From assembly GCA_004835665.1 (NCBI GenBank), contig RBKR01000014.1, positions 620,001 through 684,000 on the forward strand: DNA of 64,000 nt, in the 5' to 3' direction. The position numbers and the translations under genes were made by a program. This document shows, in pieces, positions 24,136 to 34,327 of the stretch. The notes under the pieces are model-generated. The model was not told the origin of the DNA and searched no databases. It worked only from the letters and a program-made list of their open reading frames with translations. The stretch's first letter is position 1. Every line of letters starts with the position of its first letter. Origin of the DNA: Phoma sp. XZ068. Lineage: Eukaryota; Ascomycota; Dothideomycetes; Pleosporales; Didymellaceae.

Positions 24136-24708
24136 GAGGCAAACAGGTCTAGCGGAGAGCGATGATTATGTGCTTTTCCATGCTGCATTTTCGGACACTA
24201 AACGATTTTCGGACACTAAGCGATAACTATGGAGTGGGACTGGCGTAATTGGGAGGCATCGACCTCAGGGTTTCGGTGTATGGCTTTGCTTTGGGACGGT
24301 TCATGGGTGAATGAGTGTAATTTTAGATCTAACGTGAATGATATTAGCAATACGACGATGTATCCTGCTTTGATTACTACCTGTTAGCGAAGCGTTTCTC
24401 CTTCTTCAACGTGAGAGTGCATTCTTGCCGTTGGCTTAGAGGACAAGAGTGCAAGGAGCCCCACGTGCTTTCGCGTATCGATAGGCGCGTCCAGTTCACC
24501 AGCAACCGCAACCAACAAACATCCAAACACAGCACACCTTCCCGTCTACTTTTACGACCACTTCACGATATGCACGAATGATGCACCGCGACCCATTGAC
24601 GCACACCGTTTGCAGTCTACGACACCCATGACGTGCTCCTCACCTCCAACAACATCCGCGTAAACACTTCCCTCGAAGCGGGGGTCCGCACATCCTCCGC
24701 AGTCCGTC
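24136..24708. other. Intergenic region between the F-box gene and APC2
   Basis: A 573-base gap. It holds an 18-nt direct repeat in two copies at 24187-24222 and the APC2 promoter and leader. No ORF is supported. Confidence 0.6.
24187..24222 (+). repeat. Tandem duplication of an 18-nt unit
   Basis: ATTTTCGGACACTAAACG at 24187-24204 is followed directly by ATTTTCGGACACTAAGCG at 24205-24222, with one mismatch. It lies 50-90 nt past the F-box stop codon, probably in its 3' untranslated region. It is probably a replication-slippage duplication. Confidence 0.85.
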
Positions 24709-27468
24709 ATGGACCACCAAACCCTAGTCTTCTCCTCCGTCTTCCCCGTCCTCTCGCTCTCTCACACCACGCCAACTCCCATTGCAACGCCAGATCTAGG
24801 CTTCAACACACCAGGCACTTCTTTCGGTAGCCCTTACATACCACGCCAGGTCGAGCTCCAAGACACCACACAGCACAGAGTTGTCAAGCGCACAATAGCA
24901 TGGAGCTGCGCAACTAGGTTCCTGAGCCTGGACAAGGTTGTGCCTGCCGTGCCGCGCATACTGCACCGTACACGAGAGGTGGAGGATGCGCTTGCCTACC
25001 TACTGGCTGGCGAGGGAAGAGTGGACGACGGGGCGAAGAACGCAGAAGAGGGGCTTGCAGAGTGGTACACAAATGAGTGCAGACTACACTTTGCAAATAA
25101 TGTGCGGCCTGGGTTGGAATACCTGTGGAGGGAGGAGGTGAAGATTGGACGGAGCTGGCATGTGCTTGATGAGAGTCGGAAGGCGCTGGAGCAGGTGCAG
25201 AATGTGTACCTTGAGCCATTCAACGAACACATACTCCCGTTCCTGCAGAGCGGTGCAAATACAACGAGCAGGCCGATGAGGCCGACAAGGAGAGCCGAGG
25301 ATGACGCAGCAGAGCATGCGAGCTGGAAGTTCAGGAGAGACATACACGCATTGTTCGCGCATTGTATAAGCCCGCCACGCTTCTCGAAAACGCTGGGCTA
25401 CGTCTTGTATGATTCAGGATGCAGACTGTTTCGCATATACACACGGCAAGACGGTATTATGCACAGCGCTGCCCCGGAGGAGACAACCGAGTTTCGGCAG
25501 CAAATGACTACTCTCCTACAGGGTCTGGAGCGCGTCGGGCTTGGTGGTGAAAGCGCACAGAAGGCGTTTGCGCATTCGATGAACAAGCTGCTCGACTCCT
25601 TCATCAACAGCCACTACATGAAAGTCGACTGGTATTCCAAGAAATCAGTCGTGCCGCAACTGAAGATGTGGATCCGCGACGGCTTTTGCCCGCTAGTCGA
25701 GCTGGTGCTGGAGTGTTTGCGGTGCGAACAGACCAACGTCCTGCCGACTGAGGTCACTTCGTGGCAGGAGATGGCGCTGGGCAGATTGGGCCGAGTTCGA
25801 GTCGATAACTTGTTTGACTTTGTCATCAACTGGGACAAGAGCTTGGGCGCTATTTTGGACGTCAAGGACTATCTGAAAGTCGCGGGCGCGAAACAGCATC
25901 TTACATCCAGCTTCTCTCAGCAAGTCTCCCGACGATTACTACATCCCGGCGCAACTACCACATACATTCTCAACGTCTACATATCGATCATCCGCGCATT
26001 CCACGAACTGGAGCCAAAGGGTGTATTGCTCGAGAGAGTTGCACGGCCGATTCGCAGGTATCTGAAGGAGCGGGAAGACACAGCGAGGATCATCATATCC
26101 AGCTTACTCACCGACTTGAGTGACGAGACAGGTAGCAAGTTCTCCTCCAACAGTGAGCTGTGTTACGAAATCGCCAGCGAGATGGCGAAGCCGCTTGCAA
26201 ATCTTGGCCAAGAAGCAGATGAAGAGCTGAATTGGAATGATATGAACTGGCAGCCGCTGCCACAAGATGCTTCACCAGACTACAAGAAGTCGAAGGTGGA
26301 GGACGTCATATGGTTCTTACTCACGCTGTGGGAGCGCGACGACTTCATCAACGAGTTGAAGAACATCCTCGGTGACCATCTCCTACGCTGTCAGGATCCA
26401 GAGTACGAGAAAGAGATTCGACTGCTAGAGCTCATCAAGATGCGGCTTGGTGACAACAACCTGCAAGCATGCGAAGTCATGCTACGCGATGTCCTGGACT
26501 CCAAACGCATCAACGCCTCTATTCGCGCCGCTACAATCGCATCACCACCCACACAAGCCTTCTTCACCCCCGAGCAACAAGCCAGAAATCCACAGACACC
26601 AGACGGCAGGCTACCACGGACACCGCAACAGCATCGGCCGGTGCAGGCATCCTCCCATCTCGCGCCCTCTACACCGGCTGCAGCACCTCCTGGCCCTACG
26701 CTCAACGCCCAAATCCTATCCTCCTTCTTCTGGCCGCTGCTGCGAGACGACGACTTCCGCGTCCCCGCCGAGATATCTGCCTTGCAAGAACAGTACGGTA
26801 CCAACTTCTCCCGCATAAAGGGCATGCGTAAATTGCGCTGGATGAACGCCCTAGGCAGCGGCTCCATCACGCTGACGTTCGCCGACCGAACAGAAGACTT
26901 CGACAACCTCACACCCTGGCAAGTCAGCGTCGTGCACGCCTTCCAACCACAGCCCGACGAGGCAGCCATCGCAGCGAAGCTCACAAAGTCGGGCGAAGGC
27001 ATTTCTCGGAATGTAACCCAGCTGGAGGAAATGCTCGACATGGACGAGTCGCTCGTCCGCCAGGCCGCAGCTTTCTGGGTGGGCAAGTCGGTGCTCCGTG
27101 AGACGGGTCCAGATACATACGCCATCATCGAGACACTGCCCACGTCCGATAAGAAGTCCAAGGCAGATGAGGATGCTGCGGCAGCGGCGGCTGAGGTCGC
27201 AGCTGTAGAAGCCGCTCAGCAGCCCACGGCTGTGAGAAGTCAGCAGGATCTGCTGAATGAGAAGAAGGATGTGTATGCCGCGTTCATCATCGGCATGTTG
27301 ACGGCGCAGGGCAACATGCCGGTGAAGAGGATTCTGATGATGATGCGGATGATGGTCGTCGGCGGGTTTCCGTTTGGCGAGGAGGAGGTGGGAGGTCTGT
27401 TGCAGGAGATGGAGGGCGAGGGGAAGGTGGTTGGCTTTGGAGGCGATGTATGGGGTGTGAAGAAGTGA
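24709..27468 (+). CDS. APC2: Anaphase-promoting complex subunit 2 (cullin-like)
   Basis: A single uninterrupted exon encodes 919 aa. The C-terminal half is the cullin-homology region of Apc2: VEDVIWFLLTLWERDDFI..LKNILGDHLL, followed by EKEIRLLELIKMRLGDNNLQACEVMLRDV..S+R. A second block, ILSSFFWPLLRDDDFRVP......L..Y...F.+IKG.RKL.W, matches the Apc2 segment before the winged helix. The last ~60 residues form the WHB domain that contacts Apc11 (AFIIGMLTAQGNMPVKRI..MM). Apc2 with the RING subunit Apc11 is the catalytic core of the APC/C ubiquitin ligase, which drives the metaphase-anaphase transition. An insertion near residues 610-665 is Pro/Gln-rich and probably disordered. The gene ends only 42 bases from the convergent polygalacturonase gene. 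Confidence 0.94.
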   Translation: MDHQTLVFSSVFPVLSLSHTTPTPIATPDLGFNTPGTSFGSPYIPRQVELQDTTQHRVVKRTIAWSCATRFLSLDKVVPAVPRILHRTREVEDALAYLLAGEGRVDDGAKNAEEGLAEWYTNECRLHFANNVRPGLEYLWREEVKIGRSWHVLDESRKALEQVQNVYLEPFNEHILPFLQSGANTTSRPMRPTRRAEDDAAEHASWKFRRDIHALFAHCISPPRFSKTLGYVLYDSGCRLFRIYTRQDGIMHSAAPEETTEFRQQMTTLLQGLERVGLGGESAQKAFAHSMNKLLDSFINSHYMKVDWYSKKSVVPQLKMWIRDGFCPLVELVLECLRCEQTNVLPTEVTSWQEMALGRLGRVRVDNLFDFVINWDKSLGAILDVKDYLKVAGAKQHLTSSFSQQVSRRLLHPGATTTYILNVYISIIRAFHELEPKGVLLERVARPIRRYLKEREDTARIIISSLLTDLSDETGSKFSSNSELCYEIASEMAKPLANLGQEADEELNWNDMNWQPLPQDASPDYKKSKVEDVIWFLLTLWERDDFINELKNILGDHLLRCQDPEYEKEIRLLELIKMRLGDNNLQACEVMLRDVLDSKRINASIRAATIASPPTQAFFTPEQQARNPQTPDGRLPRTPQQHRPVQASSHLAPSTPAAAPPGPTLNAQILSSFFWPLLRDDDFRVPAEISALQEQYGTNFSRIKGMRKLRWMNALGSGSITLTFADRTEDFDNLTPWQVSVVHAFQPQPDEAAIAAKLTKSGEGISRNVTQLEEMLDMDESLVRQAAAFWVGKSVLRETGPDTYAIIETLPTSDKKSKADEDAAAAAAEVAAVEAAQQPTAVRSQQDLLNEKKDVYAAFIIGMLTAQGNMPVKRILMMMRMMVVGGFPFGEEEVGGLLQEMEGEGKVVGFGGDVWGVKK

Positions 27469-27510
27469 AGAAGCACGATAGATTATTGTACGCGATATCC
27501 TACTCAACGC

Positions 27511-28918
27511 TCACGCAGGATTATACCCCTTACTCCAATCCGTACAATTCAGTCCCCCCAACGTACTCTCATCCACATTTCTGCACGTCACAAGATTACT
27601 CCCATTCACCGTCCTAATATCCACATTCTCCGCCACTATCCCCGAGCACGTATACGGCGACGAACAAACCATATGTCCCACAATCGGACTAAACACCCTA
27701 TTCGTCCGCCCGCGAATATTGCGGAACGTAATATCCGTGATATTCAACTTACTCGGATGCTTAAAACACTCCTCCTCGTCATCCTGTCCATAGCACTGCG
27801 TAATAGTAATCCCATAGTCGACATTATCCAACACCATGCCATCATACGTCACATTGCGAACCAGCCCGCGCCCGCCGCCACCCGTCAGAGCAGCGGATTT
27901 CTCGGAGTATGCGTCCGGCCATACTTTTATGCGGGCGCCTTCGCTGGAGGCCAGCATGGTGATGTTGCGCACGAGGATGTCGAGGACGTAGTCGATCCGC
28001 GAGGGATATTGGCCTAGTGAGCCGACGGATATGCCGTGGGTGCCGTTGCAGCGGAGGTTTTGGACGAGGATGGATGTCGAGTTTGGTTTGAATGATACGC
28101 AGTCTACCACTCATTAGCATGTAATGTCGGATATATGATGATGAGGAGGAGGAGGAGGAGGAGGAGGAGAGCAACCCACCATCACCATTCGTAATCGTAG
28201 AATTCTCAATCGTTATGCGCTCGCTGCGGTAAATGTCCCACCCATCCGTGTTCTTCTCAAAGTTGCCGTTGTTGCTGGTCGAGAAGAGGTCGAGGCCAGA
28301 GTACACGACGTCGCTGGAGTTGGCGATGATGTTGTGCCAGAAGGGCGAGTTGCGCTGCTTGATGCTGCTTACACTGCCGCCGTTGAGGCCGACGATGGCG
28401 AAGAGGACGGGACGCTTGAGCTTCTTGTTGTTGGCGTATTCGTCCCACCATGCTTGGCCGTTGCCTTGGACGGTGCCGGAGCCGTAGACGTTGATGTCTG
28501 AGCCGCCGAGGATGAAGAACGACGTGGCGTTCTGGTATTGCAGGTCGAAGGAGTTGGCCTGCCAGAATGTGAGATTGTTTGCGGGGAAGGATAAGGTGCC
28601 TTGGATGTCGAGGTCCACAGACGACAGGCCGGTGAGGTTCAAGGGCGAGGCGATTGTGTAGGTCTGCTTCTCGGCGAATATTACGTGGCCGCCGTTATTG
28701 CACTCTTGAACGGCCTGGAGGATGTTCTTTGCATCGTCTGTCTTGTGGTCGTTGTGAGACTCGGCAACACACGTTCTATTGCGGTTTGGTGAGGACTGAG
28801 CATGGAATGGGCGCGGTGTGCGTAATGTTTCAAGAAAGTTTTCAGCTACTGATACTGACGATGCTACAGGAGCGAGCAGCAATAGAGCAGCTATAGACGT
28901 AGTGGTAAGGGCTAGCAT
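27511..28918 (-). CDS. Secreted exopolygalacturonase-like glycoside hydrolase, family GH28
   Basis: Two exons are read: 28918-28180 and 28103-27511, giving 443 aa. The intron (donor GTGGGT, acceptor GGTAG) splits the codon of a catalytic aspartate. A signal peptide is clear: a hydrophobic start of about 21 residues ending AS/S. GH28 active-site motifs are present: NTDG at 223-226 (catalytic D225), DD at 246-247, a His in THGISVGS at 269, and RIK at 304-306. The first glycine of the usual GHG is replaced by threonine, a pattern I associate with the exo-acting and xylogalacturonan branches. About twelve N-glycosylation sequons occur. It should hydrolyse galacturonan in plant pectin outside the cell, suggesting a plant-associated or saprotrophic lifestyle. 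Endo versus exo action cannot be settled here. Confidence 0.92.
28142..28169. repeat. GGA/TCC trinucleotide microsatellite inside an intron
   Basis: A run of GGA triplets on the plus strand (TCC on the coding strand) lies immediately after the donor of the polygalacturonase intron at 28104-28179. It is a pyrimidine run on the transcript, and length changes would alter intron size without touching the coding sequence. Confidence 0.8.
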
Positions 28919-29597
28919 TGTGAGAGTAACTCAAAATACTCGAGGCTATCTCTTCCTCAACTGCAACCACCCCATCTTTTATATATGCCATTTGAACGCT
29001 GTTTGAGTCGCGTAGACATCTGAGCTCGATCAATTCCTCCGTAGAAAAGTCCATCGCTGTTACTACTCGAAGCTTGGCTCGAACGTTGGAAAAGCTTTCC
29101 GCTGCAAGCTTCCCCAGATACCCCACATATAGCTACGAAGCTTTCGGTAGTCGGGGTAAGAGAGTGCCGTGGGGGAAAGCCAAGCCCTTACCGCGTAGGA
29201 GGCAGGCATATGAAGAGGCTGGTGTTGTCTGGGGCCTATCAAGCTTCAGGATTGCCGGACTGGCCAAGACATGCAACCCTGCGATAATTCGAAATGTAGC
29301 TACCTCACGGCAGCGGCACGGAGTACCGATTATGTGGCGTAGGCAGCGAACTGTTATCCGGGGGTGGAGAGTTGCCAGAGCGGTATGATCAGATGTAGGA
29401 TCCCGGTCGCATTGTTCCACCAATCGCAGAGGATCGTTCTCCGCAGCTTGCTTGCAAGCTATTCATGTCTTGGGGTGCAGCTTCTCGGTGTATTTGTGGT
29501 AGATGCCATGGATTTACCGCAATTGGACCCCTAGCAGAGGCTCGTTCTTGTGAAGGTCCGTCTCACTGGCTTCTTTTGACATGCGTGAACCTTTGGG
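28919..29597. other. Intergenic region upstream of the polygalacturonase gene
   Basis: A 680-base gap that carries the polygalacturonase promoter and the VPS51 3' region. No ORF with support. No clear regulatory repeat was recognised. Confidence 0.55.
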
Positions 29598-30451
29598 TCA
29601 CTCTGATTCGGCATTTTCATTCAGAATGCTCTCGCACGCTGCCCTGAGCTCGTCGACGCCAGCGACGTTCTTCCAATTGTCGAGAACCCTGCTGACATCC
29701 TCCCACTCCTTCGCAGCCTCCTCATCCTGCTCTTGATCAATCAAATCACGCAGGCGCCTTGGTGTCCCCAGCACCCATCTAACCGTCTCTTGCTGCTTCC
29801 TCTTCTTGACGGCCTCTTCTTCTTCCTTTGGCTCTCCTTGTACGTATATGTCAATGCCTAACCCCGCGGGCTTGTTCTGAAGGCCCTGCATAGAGGACGA
29901 GAGCGAGGCAGCGGTCTCGGCGATGTGTGCAATTGCGGGACCGAGTGTGTGGGTAGTAGGAGCGAGAGGGTCCATGTTGCCGCGCATTCGTCGAATGGTG
30001 CTGGTTGCAGAGAGGAGCTTGGAGTAGTTGTCGTAAACAAGTGACTTCCTGTCGCTGTCGAGGTTCCGTATTTCTAGGAGCAGTCAGCAAGTGCGACATA
30101 CCATATGCTGGAGTGCAACGTACGTGATATAAGATCAGCTTCCACCTTCAGCACACCCTTAAGGCCCTCCTTTGCCAGCAAGCTGTCCACAAAGACCTCA
30201 GCGTTGAAATCGGCTCCATCCAACTCTGTCAACGTCTCGTCCTCCTCGGGCTCCAGTCCAGTCCTTGACGATTCTTCCGAGATTTTGGCGTCCGGTTCTT
30301 TCTGGGCATTCTTGATGCCATAGTAGTCACGAAGTGCAGCGCGATTGCGGCGTGCATGAGGCGGAGGTCTTGCGGAGCTATCGAACGAGTTGCGCGTGGA
30401 CGAGGGGCTACGTATAGACGAGCTAGCGCGAGGTGAAGCTATAGTTGACAT
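29598..30451 (-). CDS. VPS51: Vps51, subunit of the GARP/EARP tethering complex
   Basis: Two exons are read: 30451-30124 and 30073-29598, giving 267 aa, with donor GTACGT and acceptor CCTAG. After a Ser/Pro/Arg-rich start, residues ~42-48 read DYYGIKN, the short motif conserved at the N-terminus of Vps51. Then follow FNAEVFVDSLL..EGLKGVLKVEADL and, across the intron, IRNLDSDRKSLVYDNYSKLLSATSTIRRM, the hallmark helical region shared by Vps51, Exo84 and COG1. The remainder is coiled coil with an acidic end. In yeast, Vps51 bridges the GARP complex at the trans-Golgi to the SNARE Tlg1 for retrograde traffic from endosomes. Its length suits the short fungal form. It shares a 212-base divergent promoter region with RMI1. 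Confidence 0.9.
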
Positions 30452-30582
30452 TCTGGAACTCTTTTCGGGAAATTCCGAGGCGTTCGGTACAGTATATATG
30501 TTCTTAGGGTGAGGTGTCCGTATTGAAGCTCAGCGCTTGAGGTGTGAACTGCCAAGACCGCCAGAGCTTCCCACGTCATCCA

Positions 30583-30593
30583 CGCGACGCGAC
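30583..30593. promoter_or_regulatory. Overlapping ACGCGA elements upstream of RMI1
   Basis: Two overlapping ACGCGA elements at 30583-30593 lie about 70 bases before the RMI1 start, in the 212-base divergent gap shared with VPS51. They resemble the MBF/E2F-type ACGCG core. Assignment to RMI1 rather than VPS51 rests on distance and on RMI1's role in replication repair. Confidence 0.3.
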
Positions 30594-30663
30594 TTTCCCA
30601 AACACTTGCTTGAAATTATAGTACGCCCACTGATCACCGTTCGCACAGCAGTGCATTTCCAAA

Positions 30664-31350
30664 ATGGCAAACAATGCTGCGGGAGAGTTAATGCAATACC
30701 TCACAGCAAGACACCTTTATCCACACCCAGCATGGCTTCAGAGCTTCCTTTCAACTACACGCCCCAATACAGCACTTGCTGCATTGAAACAAACATGCCT
30801 CTTTCGCCTCCTTGCAACTGATATCACGACCTCACTCAACCAGCCTGCAGCTTCAGTGTTCCCCGAGGATGTATTGAGAGGCACGGTCCAGTCTCGCTTC
30901 TTGGCCGGCCCAATTGTCTGTCAAGTGCTCGACATTGAAGACATTGGCCAGTCGCGCTGGTCTCAAGTCGAAGCAATCGAAGCACGAGAGCGCGGCGAGA
31001 TGACCAAAGGGCGAGAGATTGTTCGAGTGATCGAACCTGAGAACGATGATTCCGGCCAAGTTGCTCCGCCTGCGCAGAGCAAAGGGCCATTCAAACTACT
31101 ATTACAAGATGCGAAAGGCCTACAGATGTATGCCCTGGACCTCGGAAACGTCGATGGACTCAACACAAACATGAACATAGGTGTGAAGCTCCTCCTGCGA
31201 AACATCGAGGTCCGCAGAGCAGTGGCCATGTTGGATCCTAGTAGTGTGCAATTATTGGGTGGGAAACTCGAAGCCCTTGACAAGGCCTGGAAGGAAGGGA
31301 GAAAAGATAGGCTGATCAAGGCAGCAAACGCCGGGGAACCTGCGGGGTGA
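30664..31350 (+). CDS. RMI1: RecQ-mediated genome instability protein 1 (Rmi1)
   Basis: A single exon encodes 228 aa, close to yeast Rmi1 (241 aa). The N-terminal three-helix region (LMQYLTARHLYPHPAWLQSFL) is followed by the Rmi1 OB-fold: GPIVCQVLDIEDIGQSRWSQVE, an acidic loop, then FKLLLQDAKGLQMYALDL and IGVKLLLRNIEVRRAVAMLDP..V.LLGG. The pattern 'LLLQD..G....A.E/D' with 'G.K.LL+N..V+RG..LL.P' is diagnostic. Rmi1 stimulates the Sgs1/BLM-Top3 complex to dissolve double Holliday junctions. The start at 30664 is the first in-frame ATG. The gene is divergent from VPS51. Confidence 0.93.
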   Translation: MANNAAGELMQYLTARHLYPHPAWLQSFLSTTRPNTALAALKQTCLFRLLATDITTSLNQPAASVFPEDVLRGTVQSRFLAGPIVCQVLDIEDIGQSRWSQVEAIEARERGEMTKGREIVRVIEPENDDSGQVAPPAQSKGPFKLLLQDAKGLQMYALDLGNVDGLNTNMNIGVKLLLRNIEVRRAVAMLDPSSVQLLGGKLEALDKAWKEGRKDRLIKAANAGEPAG

Positions 31351-31435
31351 CCGCGCCTCAATACCAAGTATGGCTTGGCGGCTTATAGGTCACTCAGCGC
31401 GATGAACACTTCCCCTAAGTTCAACGACAGGAAAA

Positions 31436-33577
31436 ATGCTCTGCGACGTCTGCATAGGACTGCTTCAACATCGCCATCACCTCCTCGAGACCGATCCTCA
31501 TTGGACCCGCCATGGACACCAACGCGATTTTGAAAGCCTCGCGAGATCGCGGAACCAGGGATGTATCATATGCGCACTGACATCAGATGAGGCTCCTCTT
31601 GAGTGACGACAGGACAGCATTTGTGGACCACAGAATGCTTATGTGTTGGACATGCCGACGCCGCAGCCAGCGGACCCAGACAGATTCCTTACATATATGT
31701 TTGTGTGGACTTCGGAGCATGACAAGAGCTACATCCTCCAATTCGTCTTCGACGAGGGCCTTTTCCCGAAGAGAGTGGTTGCTCAAAATATATAAGCCGT
31801 TCATTCAGGCTAGATAAGCTTTCCAGTACCTCTTCAACGCCCCTTTCGGCTTTCACAGCCGAGACGTCCTCGACGTCTGGTTCGCACAACTCATTGGCGG
31901 CTAAAGTCCCATCCTCCGACACCACAGACTCCAACGAATCTTTTGAGACGGCCTGCCGTTGGTTACAAAATTGCGTTCATGATCATCCGGTATGCAACGC
32001 CAACAAAGCCGTTGATCCCTGGTTTCCTACACGCCTTCTAGATCTCAGCGAGTCCTCTGGAGACAACAATCTTGTGCGTCTAATCCACACAGCGGAAGAG
32101 CTGCCAACTGGTCCTTATATGACTCTGAGCCATCGCTTGGGCAACGTTGCTGCTATGCGGCTGACACACTCTACGATGAGCGCTTGGCGTGGTGGTGTAC
32201 AGCTGTCAGATCTCCCGTTGACATTCCAGCATGCGACACTCGCAACCCGACGACTTGGGGCGAGATACATATGGATTGACTCGTTGTGTATTATCGAAGA
32301 TAAGGTGGATATGTCCGACTGGGTGCGCGAAGCAGGCTCTATGCACGAGGTGTACACAAACTCATTCTGCAACCTCTCGGCATCAGATGCGGCGAGTAGT
32401 TCTGAAGGTTTATTCCGAGGTCGTGATCCACTTGTACTTCATACAACCACGTTGAGATTTCGCTTGGACGCAAAGTCTGATGAGTTGGCGACAAGCGAAT
32501 TCGTGCTATTGGATGGGGGCTTCTGGAATGGAGAAATTGCAGACAGCGTTATCTATCAACGCGGATGGGCATTTCAGCAGAGAATTCTAGCACCTCGAAT
32601 TCTTCATTTTGGAAGCAATCAGTTGCTGTGGGAGTGTCAGGAGCACGACACATGCGAATCCGCTCCTGATGGACCCGACTATCATGCAAATCCCGTCCGT
32701 GACGAGCTACAAGCACTCGGATCCACTTAGCTTCGTTACCATCCCTCCTGGAAAGACCTCTAAAGATATTGACGAAGCTGCGTATCACATGTGGTACAAA
32801 GTATATGTGAGAGACTACTCTACTACCCAGTTGACAGACCCAAGCGATAAGCTGATTGCAATTTCCGGAGTTGCCAAGCACATAATTACCATCATGAACG
32901 ACAAGTATTGTGCTGGGATGTGGCGCAGGAACCTTGAGACTGCGTTGTTGTGGAAATTTAAATACACGCCTTCGACGCCAATACCATCTCGTCCTGTCAA
33001 GTATCGTGCCCCGTCGTGGTCATGGGCTTCATTGGATGGAAAGGTTGTCTTCCCTATACTACAGAACACCAAAATCCACGTTGAAGATGTCGCTCTTTCG
33101 TACGCCACCAAAGATGTTACTGGACTAGTCACGGGTGGCCATTTGGATTTACGTGGTCTGATGCATCCCATGCAACTCTTCCTCCGAGAATGCCCGGGTG
33201 ACACACAGTGGTTTGTGGCTGCAAAAAATGCTGTCCTTCCCTCCACTCCCAGCGAGATTGAGAAATTCAACCCGCCCAAAGCCTGGCTAGACATGCCTCC
33301 CTCCGATGCAGACTTTTACCAGGACGGTCGTTCTCACGGTCGATTATTCTTCATGCGTGGCTACGAATTACCCCGGCACCATTTTGGCTATTTTCGACAT
33401 ATGCTGCTCCGCGTAGTGGATTCCGAGCGGAACCTGTTTGAGAGAATCGGTATAGTTACGGGACATAAAGAGTAACAAGCGAAATGCTTGGAGCCGGTCG
33501 CTGAGGATGAAGAGTAAAGGCAGAAATACCCATGCTTACGCTACGAGAATGGACTCCATACGATACGCATTGTCTAG
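31436..33577 (+). pseudogene. Degenerate HET-domain gene, copy 1
   Basis: A start at 31436 (MLCDVC.GLLQHR) opens the N-terminus usual for this HET family. It is broken by an in-frame TGA at 31604-31606, with coding-like sequence continuing to a TAA at 31793-31795. The HET core then appears in another frame (about 31800-32725: RWLQNCV.DHP.C, GPYMTLSH, YIWIDSLCI, DWVREAG.M), with the block usually seen as SHCWG here reading SHRLG (32128-32142). A one-base-type frame change near 32725 leads to the intact C-terminal part (YRAPSWSWAS) ending at a TAA at 33473-33475. Reading on in frame passes a second TAA (33515-33517) and reaches a family-like tail, YENGLHTIRIV, ending at 33577. HET proteins mediate vegetative incompatibility in filamentous fungi. 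I read this as a pseudogene; an unrecognised intron could explain one lesion but not all. Confidence 0.8.
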
Positions 33578-34327
33578 CATATGGTAGCAGTTTGTCAGCG
33601 CGGTTTCTCAGCTGCAATCTGCGGCGAAGGATTGGCTTCCGAATTGCGATATTAGAAGACCCTTCATCTGATTTGTTCTGGCACTAGCTACACCCTCACT
33701 TAATCCAGAGCTCGAAGATAACTCCCTGAGAAAATGGGGTTGGTTTTCATACGCTTCCTTTTTGAAATGAGACGAGAAAGGATGTTTACAGGGACCCCAA
33801 AGTGCATATTACTGCGGGCTCTTGACATCCTGTTGTTTTTGTTTGAACAAATGAGGATCATGTTTCATTGGAAGAATCGTTTGGAACAATTGAAGAAGGC
33901 AAAGCTAGGCTTACGGAGGATACATATCAAGCGATCTGGCGATATTAGAATTATCACTATCGTGATGCATGCTAGAATGTACCAAATGTCCAGCCACCAG
34001 AGTTCATTCGATAACTGTAAACTCAAGAAGTTTAGTCCGCGGGCTTCAGCCTTAAAAATCGCTCGGCATGCAGGTGATCCTGCACGTTTTAGACGTCAGC
34101 CTTCCAGCTCGTTGGCCCCTCCTTCCCAAACTGACAACAACAGCCCCACCCGCTCTCGACTCATGCCCTTGGTGCCTATCTCCTCATTGCTGAGCTTCTC
34201 GGTGTTCATAAACCCTTGTACGATTCAAGGCCTTCCCGAGCTTTGCTCGCTAGTTGTAGCGCGCGTTGCATGCCAGTTAGGCTGTTTTCGAAATCGAACT
34301 CGCATTTGAACCGGCGAAATCGTCAAA
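33578..34327. other. Spacer between the two HET pseudogenes
   Basis: A 750-base spacer. The stretch around 33730-34010 is somewhat AT-richer than neighbouring genes and carries a 191-codon open frame with no recognisable domain and unusual composition, which I do not call a gene. It may include the old promoter of copy 2. Confidence 0.45.

Noticed and set aside
28919..31350. Idea that the pectinase, transcription factor and HET genes form a plant-interaction or secondary-metabolite island
   Set aside because: They are separated by housekeeping genes (APC2, VPS51, RMI1). There is no synthase backbone, transporter or transposon.
31600..31900. An intron that would remove the TGA and frame change in HET copy 1
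   Set aside because: No donor/branch/acceptor set in this stretch both skips the stop at 31604 and restores frame into 31894 onward, and other lesions would remain.
33734..34309. 191-codon plus-strand frame between the HET pseudogenes
   Set aside because: Unusual Met/Phe/Arg composition, no domain, and it sits in the AT-richer spacer beside decayed genes.
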